This document shows positions 1-5,328 of a stretch of 6,580 nt of DNA, one piece after another; the stretch's first letter is position 1, and each line of letters starts with the position of its first letter. Both the position numbers and the translations under genes were made by a program. Below the pieces are notes generated by a model. That model worked only from the letters and a program-made list of their open reading frames with translations, did not search any database and had not been told where the DNA came from. The stretch comes from UMGS1696 sp964558485 (GTDB taxonomy: Bacteria > Bacillota > Clostridia > Oscillospirales > CAG-272), in NCBI GenBank assembly GCA_964558485.1, contig CAZLED010000121.1, positions 1 to 6,580 on the forward strand, written 5' to 3'.

Positions 1-2
1 AC

Positions 3-806
3 TTCTCGATCTATGACGCTGTACAGGCCGGCTTTGACCGTGTCGTGTTTGTGATCAAGGAAGAGAACTATGAAGTGTTCCATGAGACCGTTGGCAAGCG
101 GATCGAAGGCAAGGTCAAGGTGGAATATGTATTCCAGAAGATGGATACGCTGGTGCCTGCCGACAAGATCCCGGCTGACCGTGTAAAGCCTTGGGGTACC
201 ACCCATGCACTGCTGTGCGGTAAGGAAGCCCTGAACGAAGGCTTTATGGTCATCAACGCCGACGACTTCTATGGCCGTGACGCATTTGTACAGGCTGCTA
301 AGTTCCTGCGGGAAAACGACAAGCCCGGCAACACCCACTTCTGCATGGTAGGCTACCGTCTGGGCAACACCCTGACCGACAACGGCAGCGTAGCCAGAGG
401 CATCTGCAATGTAGAAAACGGTATGCTGACCAAGATCGTAGAACGGACCAAGCTGTTCAAGGAAGACGGCGGTGCTTATTTTGAAGAAGACGGCGAAAAG
501 GTACACCTGCCCAACGAGACCATCGTATCCATGAACTGCTGGTGCTTCACGCCTGCATTCTTCGACGGCGCACAGGCTGACTTCGATACCTTCATCAACG
601 ACGCCACAAGAGAGCCCATGAAGAGCGAATGCCTCCTGCCCAACACGGTATTCACCATGATGCAGAAGAATCTGTGCGATGTAGCTGTACTGCCCACCAC
701 CGCAAAGTGGTTCGGTGTTACCTATGCCGACGACAAGCCGGACGTGATCGCCAAGCTGAATGCCCTGATCGCAGAAGGTGTATATCCGGACGGTCTGTGG
801 AAATAA
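3..806 (+). CDS. Sugar-phosphate nucleotidyltransferase, 5'-truncated by the window edge
   Basis: This is the C-terminal 267 codons of a cytosolic NTP_transferase-type enzyme, which would join a sugar 1-phosphate to a nucleotide and release pyrophosphate. The frame is open from base 3 and reads FSIYDAVQAGFDRV straight into later sequence, so the GTG at 45 is an internal Val codon and not a start. The missing N-terminus, roughly 30-40 residues by family size, should hold the glycine-rich nucleotide loop. Visible landmarks are KPWGTTHALL (substrate-binding region), VINADDFYG (the acidic metal-binding pair), IVERT, SMNCWCFTP and AKWFGVTYADDKP near the C-terminus. The sugar and nucleotide cannot be read from the sequence. 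The next genes, galE and galM, make a hexose 1-phosphate such as Glc-1-P or Gal-1-P with UTP the natural guess. No clear terminator follows, so read-through into galE is possible. Confidence 0.82.
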   Translation, partial: FSIYDAVQAGFDRVVFVIKEENYEVFHETVGKRIEGKVKVEYVFQKMDTLVPADKIPADRVKPWGTTHALLCGKEALNEGFMVINADDFYGRDAFVQAAKFLRENDKPGNTHFCMVGYRLGNTLTDNGSVARGICNVENGMLTKIVERTKLFKEDGGAYFEEDGEKVHLPNETIVSMNCWCFTPAFFDGAQADFDTFINDATREPMKSECLLPNTVFTMMQKNLCDVAVLPTTAKWFGVTYADDKPDVIAKLNALIAEGVYPDGLWK

Positions 807-861
807 GACTGCCCATATGTAAAGATATTTCGGCAAATGCGTAAATACTTTGCATAACAGC

Positions 862-891
862 TTGACAGAAAACCCATACATCTGGTATACT
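862..891 (+). promoter_or_regulatory. Sigma-A promoter of galE, with extended -10
   Basis: TTGACA (862-867) is a perfect -35 box. After an 18-base spacer comes TATACT (886-891), preceded by TG one base upstream (883-884), which makes an extended -10. The start of transcription should fall near 898, about 33 bases before the galE ATG. Seen directly; activity is inferred from match to consensus. Confidence 0.85.
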
Positions 892-930
892 GAGGACTCA
901 AAACCTCATGCGTAAAGGAGCGTATCTCAT

Positions 931-1947
931 ATGTCTATTCTTGTAACAGGCGGTGCAGGGTACATTGGTTCCCATACCGTTATTGAACTGCAAAACGCCG
1001 GCTATGATGTGATCGTTTGCGACAACCTGTGCAACTCCAGCAAGAAGTCTCTGGAACGGGTAGAGCAGATCACCGGGAAGAGCGTGAAGTTCTATCTGGC
1101 TGACATCCTGGATGCCGATGCCATGACCAAGATCTTCCAGGAAAACAAAATCGATTCCGTGATCCACTTTGCCGGTCTGAAGGCTGTGGGCGAATCCGTT
1201 GCCAAGCCCTGGGAATACTACAACAACAACATCACCGGCACCCTGGTCCTGGTGGATGTCATGAAGAAGTTCGGCTGCAAGAACATCATCTTCTCCTCCT
1301 CTGCCACCGTATATGGCGATCCTGCCTTTGTGCCGATCACCGAGGAATGCCCCAAGGGTCAGTGCACCAACCCCTATGGCTGGACCAAGTCCATGCTGGA
1401 ACAGATCCTGACCGACATCCAGAAGGCCGATCCGGAATGGAATGTGGTGCTGCTGCGGTACTTCAATCCCATCGGTGCCCACAAGAGCGGCCTGATCGGG
1501 GAAAACCCCAACGGTACGCCCAACAACCTGATGCCGTACGTGACACAGGTAGCTGTGGGCAAGCGTCCGCACCTGAGCGTATTTGGCAACGACTACGATA
1601 CCCACGACGGTACCGGTGTGCGTGACTACATCCACGTCGTGGACCTGGCAAAGGGTCACGTGGCTGCCGTGAAGAAGCTGGAGGAAAAGGCTGGCCTGAA
1701 GCTGTACAACCTGGGTACCGGTAAGGGCTACAGCGTGCTGGACATCGTAAAGAATTTCGAAGAAGCCACAGGCGTGAAGATCCCCTATGTGATCACCGCA
1801 AGACGGCCTGGCGACATCGCTACCTGCTACTCCAATGCAGATCTGGCGCTGAAGGAACTGGGCTGGAAGGCAGAAAACGGCATCAAGGAGATGTGCGAAG
1901 ACTCCTGGAGATGGCAGAAGATGAATCCCAATGGGTTCGAAGACTGA
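931..1947 (+). CDS. galE: UDP-glucose/UDP-galactose 4-epimerase
   Basis: Complete 338-residue GalE, the normal family length, of the extended short-chain dehydrogenase fold. It interconverts UDP-glucose and UDP-galactose with tightly bound NAD in the cytosol (Leloir pathway). The N-terminal NAD-binding loop is GGAGYIGSH (residues 7-15). The catalytic Ser lies in FSSSATVYG (121-129), and Tyr149 and Lys153 form YxxxK, the same numbers as in E. coli GalE. RYFNPIGAH (176-184) and RRPGD (291-295) are the usual UDP-sugar contacts. Cys299 aligns with E. coli Tyr299, the residue that limits substrate size, so N-acetylated UDP-sugars may also be accepted (inference). The start is supported by AAGGAG at 915-920, 10 bases upstream. 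A consensus promoter lies just upstream, and galM follows after 21 bases, so the two are almost certainly one operon. Confidence 0.97.
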   Translation: MSILVTGGAGYIGSHTVIELQNAGYDVIVCDNLCNSSKKSLERVEQITGKSVKFYLADILDADAMTKIFQENKIDSVIHFAGLKAVGESVAKPWEYYNNNITGTLVLVDVMKKFGCKNIIFSSSATVYGDPAFVPITEECPKGQCTNPYGWTKSMLEQILTDIQKADPEWNVVLLRYFNPIGAHKSGLIGENPNGTPNNLMPYVTQVAVGKRPHLSVFGNDYDTHDGTGVRDYIHVVDLAKGHVAAVKKLEEKAGLKLYNLGTGKGYSVLDIVKNFEEATGVKIPYVITARRPGDIATCYSNADLALKELGWKAENGIKEMCEDSWRWQKMNPNGFED

Positions 1948-1968
1948 GAAAGCCGGAGGAAAATAACA

Positions 1969-3030
1969 ATGGCAATCACAAAGAAAAGCTTTGGTAAGAA
2001 GCCCTGTGGCTGTCCCGTAGATGCATATGTGCTGGAAAACGGCAGCTGCCTGTCTGTACAGATCCTGAATCTGGGTGGTATCCTGACCAATATGTGGGTC
2101 AAGAACGCCGCTGGCGAAGTGGCAGACGTGATTTGTGGCTTTGACAACGTAGACGGATATCTGACCTCCGGCGGTTACCAGGGTGCACTGATCGGCCGGG
2201 TAGGCAATCGCCTGGCCAACGGGAAGTTCACGCTGGAAGGGAAGGAATACACCCTGTTCTGCAACGATGGTCCTCACTCGCTCCACGGTGGTAAGAATGG
2301 CTTCAATGCGAAGCTGTGGGACGTAGAACCCATGGACGATTCGAAGAATCCGGCTCTGGTGCTGACCTATGTGAGCAAGGACGGCGAAGAAGGCTATCCC
2401 GGCACGCTGACCGTCAAGGTCACCTATACGCTGTTGGAAAAGGGTGAGCTGTCCATCCACTACGAAGCCACCACCGATAAGACCACCATCATCAGCATGA
2501 CCAACCATTCGTACTTCAATCTGGCCGGCTATGCCAATGGCGTGGTGGATGACCATATGCTGTGGCTGGACTGCGACCGGATCAACTCTGTAGACAGCAA
2601 CCTGCTGCCCGATGGTACCTTCATCGATGTGACCGGTACGCCCTACGATTTCCGCACCGAAAAGAAGCTGGGCGAAGGCTTTGCCGATCCCTATCCCATG
2701 ATGCAGGAATTCGGCGGCTACGACAACAACTTCCTGTTCTGCGGCGAAAGCAAGGAAGTGGCACTGCGTGGTATCCTGCGTGATCCCAAATCCGGCAGAA
2801 CCATGAAGATGTTCACCGATCAGCCCTGTGTGCAGATCTACACCGCCAACATGATCAACACCGAAGACCCGGCGTTCAAGAATGGCGTGAAGCAGTACAA
2901 GCACTGTGGCGTTTGCATGGAGACCCAGGCTATGCCCAATAGTATCAATCTGCCCGGCTTTGAAGGCAATATGATCCTGCAGGCTGGCGACAAGTACGAC
3001 AAGACCACCATTTATCAGTTTGGCGAATAA
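1969..3030 (+). CDS. galM: Aldose 1-epimerase (galactose mutarotase)
   Basis: Complete 353-residue galactose mutarotase-like protein without signal peptide, so cytosolic. It interconverts alpha and beta anomers of aldoses such as galactose and glucose, feeding kinases that need one anomer. Active-site landmarks in order: GRVGNRLANG with Arg81, HSLHGG with His106, TNHSYFNL with catalytic acid His180, YDNNF with Asp252, and METQ with catalytic base Glu318. These correspond in order and spacing to Arg71, His96, His170, Asp243 and Glu304 of the Lactococcus lactis enzyme (numbers from memory). The ATG has GGAGG (1955-1959) at 9 bases. It lies 21 bases after the galE stop, in the same operon. The preferred sugar is not readable from sequence; pairing with galE favours galactose. 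Confidence 0.95.
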   Translation: MAITKKSFGKKPCGCPVDAYVLENGSCLSVQILNLGGILTNMWVKNAAGEVADVICGFDNVDGYLTSGGYQGALIGRVGNRLANGKFTLEGKEYTLFCNDGPHSLHGGKNGFNAKLWDVEPMDDSKNPALVLTYVSKDGEEGYPGTLTVKVTYTLLEKGELSIHYEATTDKTTIISMTNHSYFNLAGYANGVVDDHMLWLDCDRINSVDSNLLPDGTFIDVTGTPYDFRTEKKLGEGFADPYPMMQEFGGYDNNFLFCGESKEVALRGILRDPKSGRTMKMFTDQPCVQIYTANMINTEDPAFKNGVKQYKHCGVCMETQAMPNSINLPGFEGNMILQAGDKYDKTTIYQFGE

Positions 3031-3043
3031 ATTATACTATAGC

Positions 3044-3080
3044 AAAAATCTCGTATCTTTGGGTACGGGATTTTTGTATC
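3044..3080 (+). terminator. Intercistronic hairpin with T run between galM and the GH127-like gene
   Basis: The arms AAAAATCTCGTA (3044-3055) and TACGGGATTTTT (3064-3075) pair over 12 positions with one G-T pair and an 8-base loop. The second arm ends in five Ts. It starts 14 bases after the galM stop and ends 8 bases before the next ribosome binding site. The stem is A-T rich at its base, so it may be a leaky terminator or attenuator and not a full stop. The same pairs would also terminate transcription on the other strand. No strong new promoter follows it. Confidence 0.65.
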
Positions 3081-3100
3081 ATCAGAGGAGGAACGGCTTT

Positions 3101-4669
3101 ATGTATAGCATTCCATATACGAATGTCGAAGCACAAGGCGATCTGCAAAACCGTGCGGAGCTGCTGTTTACCCGGTTGGAAGGACCTATGTACCAGCCGG
3201 CACATATCTTTACCGTAGAATCCGGTGGCTGGCCCGGCGACTGGGAAGGACGCACCATCCTGGCCCTGACCATGCTGACACAGATCACCGGACGGCAACC
3301 GATCTACCTGGACGAGATCGTAGAAAAGCTGGAAGATCATGTAAATGAAAAAGGCTATCTGCGACAGGTGCTGCCGGATGGAGACGTAGACGAACAACAG
3401 CTTTCCGGCCATAGCTGGCTACTGCGTGGCCTGTGTGAGTACTACTTGCTCCACAAAGAGGAGGCAGCGATCAGCAAACCTGTTCTGCATCGGATCGAAG
3501 CCATCGTGCAAAATCTGTTTGTTCCTGCGATCGGTCGTTACACAGAATATCCCATTCGCCCGGAAGACCGGGTGACCGACGGCAAGGAATCCGGCCACAT
3601 CGGCAAGAAGGTAGGGCATTGGTATCTTTCCTCGGACACCGGCTGTGCCTATATACCGTTGGACGGCCTGAGCCAAGCATATGTACTGCTGGTACAGGAA
3701 TCGGATGATACATCTTTGGTGGAGCAACTGAAAACGCTGCTTACAGAAATGGTGAACGGTTTTTATGCCATTCCGTTTCTGGAGATCTCCGTACAGACCC
3801 ATGCCACATTGACTGGCTGCCGTGGGATCCTGCGCCTGTATGAACAGGATCATGACCCCGAAAAGCTGGCGTTCGTGGAAAAGATCTTTGCTCTGTACCA
3901 AGCAGAAGGCATGACCGCCAACTATGCCAACTACAACTGGTTCGGCAGACCGGAATGGACCGAGCCTTGCGCCGTGATCGATTCCTTCATGGTGGCAACA
4001 CAGCTATTCCAACACACAGCAAAACCGGAATATGCCACATTGGCACAGCGGATTTTGTATAATGGTCTGTATGCCGGTGAGCGTGCCAATGGTGGTTTCG
4101 GTACGGATACCTGTCTGGGCGCTGCAGAAAAGCCCGCCAGCCACATATTGGCCTGTTCGTCCTATGAGGCCTATTGGTGCTGCAGTATGCGTGGCGGGGA
4201 AGGATTGGCCGCTGTGAGCCGCTATAGCCTGTTGGAACAGGACGACCACACTGCGTTGATCTTATATCCGGTCTCCGGTATCTACACCGTATGTGGCATC
4301 AAGCTGCGTGTGGATACCCAATATCCGCTGGACGATACAGTCACGATCCACGTGCTGGAGAATCCCCAGAACCTGCCGCTTGCGATTCGGATGCAGGATA
4401 TGCCGTATGTCACGCCCCAATGCGGTCATTCCTGGGATGCGCAGGCTATACCACAGGCTGGAGAAATGCAGACCTGGCATATGCAGTCTGTCCTGCATAC
4501 CGAAGCACCTGTGGGCAACCATGCGATAGCCGGAAGCATTCTGTATTACGGCAACATGATCTTAGGCACAGACAAGGATACATTGGCCTTCACACCGTTG
4601 ATGCTGCGGTATCAGCAGACAGAAGAAGAGATCCAATCGAAAAAGCTCCGGATCATTTTCTTAAATTGA
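3101..4669 (+). CDS. GH127-like (beta-L-arabinofuranosidase superfamily) protein with divergent acid/base region
   Basis: A 522-residue protein with no signal peptide, probably a cytosolic glycoside hydrolase with an (alpha/alpha)6 barrel. I chose the ATG at 3101 because AGAGGAGG (3084-3091) sits 9 bases upstream. An in-frame ATG at 3020 lies inside galM and would need the hairpin at 3044-3075 to be translated. Residues 40-110 (GGWPGDWEGR, HSWLLRGLCEYY) look like barrel helices. WTEPC gives Glu288-x-Cys290, and YWCC gives Cys360-Cys361. These match the zinc site and Cys nucleophile of GH127 HypBA1 (Glu338, Cys340, Cys417, Cys418), with the Cys-to-CysCys gap 70 here against 77 there. RILYNG (317-322) is also typical. 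The family GEAF acid/base motif, expected about 16 residues before Glu288, is not visible; that region reads TANYANYNW. The activity is therefore uncertain: it could be an arabinofuranosidase relative or an enzyme with another substrate. Confidence 0.72.
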   Translation: MYSIPYTNVEAQGDLQNRAELLFTRLEGPMYQPAHIFTVESGGWPGDWEGRTILALTMLTQITGRQPIYLDEIVEKLEDHVNEKGYLRQVLPDGDVDEQQLSGHSWLLRGLCEYYLLHKEEAAISKPVLHRIEAIVQNLFVPAIGRYTEYPIRPEDRVTDGKESGHIGKKVGHWYLSSDTGCAYIPLDGLSQAYVLLVQESDDTSLVEQLKTLLTEMVNGFYAIPFLEISVQTHATLTGCRGILRLYEQDHDPEKLAFVEKIFALYQAEGMTANYANYNWFGRPEWTEPCAVIDSFMVATQLFQHTAKPEYATLAQRILYNGLYAGERANGGFGTDTCLGAAEKPASHILACSSYEAYWCCSMRGGEGLAAVSRYSLLEQDDHTALILYPVSGIYTVCGIKLRVDTQYPLDDTVTIHVLENPQNLPLAIRMQDMPYVTPQCGHSWDAQAIPQAGEMQTWHMQSVLHTEAPVGNHAIAGSILYYGNMILGTDKDTLAFTPLMLRYQQTEEEIQSKKLRIIFLN

Positions 4670-4710
4670 TTTTGTATAATTGCAGATTGGAAAACAATCG
4701 GTACAAACCG

Positions 4711-4738
4711 GCATAAATCCGGATAGGGTTCATATACT
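4711..4738 (+). promoter_or_regulatory. Putative sigma-E-type promoter of spoIIID
   Basis: CATATACT (4731-4738) matches the B. subtilis sigma-E -10 consensus CATACAMT at 7 of 8 positions. GCATAAA (4711-4717), 13 bases upstream, matches the -35 consensus KMATATT at 5 of 7. Consensus sequences are from memory. SpoIIID is a known mother-cell sigma-E target, which supports the reading. The contained TATACT could also be a sigma-A -10, but no -35 box lies at proper distance. Confidence 0.55.
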
Positions 4739-4770
4739 CCTAATGGAAAATACCAAACATTGGGGGCATC

Positions 4771-5097
4771 ATGAATCCTATCCAAAAACGGTTTCCGGAA
4801 GCCAGAGAACGCTGTGAGGAGTTGGCACTTTATTTGATCGAAAACCAATCCACGGTACGCAGTACAGCGCAGCGTTTTGGGATCAGCAAGTCAACGGTCC
4901 ATAAGGATGTCCGTGAGAAATTGCCACGTATCAATCCATCTCTGGCTACCGAAGTTCATATGTTATTTGAGAAAAACAAATCCGAACGGCATTTGCGTGG
5001 CGGCGAAGCTACCAAACAAAAATACAAGCGTGCTGCAGGTCTGGAACCCACAGATCCCGTAGACACGGATACTGCGCCAAAAATGGAGACTGTTTAA
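4771..5097 (+). CDS. spoIIID: Stage III sporulation transcriptional regulator SpoIIID
   Basis: A 108-residue DNA-binding protein, slightly longer than the 93 residues of B. subtilis SpoIIID. It switches mother-cell genes on and off after engulfment begins, between the sigma-E and sigma-K stages. The helix-turn-helix spans about residues 28-48 and contains the signature GISKSTVHKDV. It is followed by LPRINPSLATEV (51-62) and the conserved basic C-terminal segment RHLRGGEATKQKYK (73-86), which in the family makes a second DNA contact. The last 20 residues are an acidic, probably disordered tail. The ribosome site is unusual: GGGGG at 4762-4766, only 4 bases from the ATG. The gene looks monocistronic, with its own sporulation-type promoter upstream and a terminator downstream, and is functionally unrelated to its neighbours. 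It implies an endospore-forming lineage. Confidence 0.95.
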   Translation: MNPIQKRFPEARERCEELALYLIENQSTVRSTAQRFGISKSTVHKDVREKLPRINPSLATEVHMLFEKNKSERHLRGGEATKQKYKRAAGLEPTDPVDTDTAPKMETV

Positions 5098-5156
5098 GCA
5101 CACAGCGCATTCCCAAACACAACGAAAATGAAACATACAGGCATCTTGTTTTTGTG

Positions 5157-5186
5157 GGCAATACCCATTGACAGGGTGCCTTTTTT
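5157..5186 (+). terminator. Rho-independent terminator after spoIIID, overlapping the coaX promoter
   Basis: GGC (5157-5159) and ACCC (5163-5166) pair with GGGT (5174-5177) and GCC (5178-5180). This gives a 7-pair stem with a 3-base bulge and a 7-base loop, followed at once by six Ts (5181-5186). It begins 59 bases after the spoIIID stop. The loop holds most of the -35 box of the next promoter. An alternative hairpin, TGGG with CCCA (5155-5158 and 5164-5167), would compete with it. Confidence 0.7.
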
Positions 5187-5196
5187 ACGGTACAAT
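5168..5196 (+). promoter_or_regulatory. Sigma-A promoter of coaX
   Basis: TTGACA (5168-5173) and TACAAT (5191-5196) are separated by an ideal 17 bases. Transcription should begin near 5203, giving a leader of about 125 bases before coaX. The box lies inside the spoIIID terminator, so the two elements share DNA. Confidence 0.83.
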
Positions 5197-5200
5197 GATA

Positions 5201-5217
5201 GCAGGTCCGAATCCTGC
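5201..5217 (+). repeat. Inverted repeat at the coaX transcription start, resembling a tRNA T-arm
   Basis: GCAGG (5201-5205) and CCTGC (5213-5217) form a perfect 5-pair stem around the 7-base loop TCCGAAT. The shape and sequence are those of a tRNA T-arm except for C at the second loop position, where T is almost universal. No acceptor, D or anticodon arm can be found around it. It overlaps the predicted +1 and could be an operator dyad or a 5'-end hairpin. Confidence 0.5.
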
Positions 5218-5231
5218 GAACCCATATACGT

Positions 5232-5261
5232 TTTTATACAAAATGCAAATTTTGTATAAAA
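5232..5261 (+). repeat. Perfect 13-bp A-T-rich inverted repeat with GCAA loop in the coaX leader
   Basis: TTTTATACAAAAT (5232-5244) and ATTTTGTATAAAA (5249-5261) are exact reverse complements around GCAA, a GNRA-type tetraloop. There is no T run after it, so it does not look like a terminator. It could be a leader RNA hairpin or a binding site for a dimeric repressor about 30-60 bases downstream of the start of transcription. Confidence 0.8.
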
Positions 5262-5263
5262 TA

Positions 5264-5300
5264 GGGGAGCAAAAAACGCAGGACAACAGCGACCGCTCCC
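5264..5300 (+). ncRNA. Compound stem-loop in the coaX leader, possible cis-regulatory RNA
   Basis: GGGAGC (5265-5270) pairs with GCTCCC (5295-5300). Inside, CGC (5277-5279) pairs with GCG (5289-5291), leaving an A-tract of six on one side, ACC on the other and the apical loop AGGACAACA. The element lies 14 bases before the ribosome site at 5315-5319. It follows two other hairpins in the same leader. I do not recognise it as a named riboswitch class. Function is inferred only from structure and position. Confidence 0.35.
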
Positions 5301-5328
5301 ACAATGCGACATACGGAGGTAGATGATC

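Noticed and set aside
836..858. Weak dyad ATGC...GCAT as terminator of the nucleotidyltransferase gene or operator
   Set aside because: Only four or five pairs and no following T run; not distinguishable from chance.
908..925. Small hairpin presenting the galE ribosome site in its loop
   Set aside because: Five pairs including one G-T pair; too weak to claim as a regulatory structure.
898..2904. A 668-codon open frame on the minus strand opposite galE and galM
   Set aside because: Both plus-strand genes are clearly conserved enzymes in the same frame with strong codon bias. The antisense frame is a by-product, and its translation shows no recognisable domain.
3020..3100. An upstream in-frame ATG for the GH127-like gene at 3020
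   Set aside because: It lies inside galM, has no ribosome site, and translates through the hairpin. ATG 3101 has an ideal AGAGGAGG site.
4668..4680. GATTTTGTATAAT repeated exactly at 4051-4063 and similar to an arm of the 5232-5261 palindrome
   Set aside because: The 4051 copy encodes the conserved RILYNG motif, and a single 13-base repeat in a window of this size is plausible by chance.
4675..4680. TATAAT as a vegetative promoter upstream of spoIIID
   Set aside because: No reasonable -35 hexamer lies 16-18 bases upstream; the sigma-E-like site further down fits better.
4685..4714. Two short hairpins (GATTG/CAATC and CGGT/ACCG) after the GH127-like gene as a terminator
   Set aside because: Short stems with no T run afterwards; no supported terminator between that gene and spoIIID.
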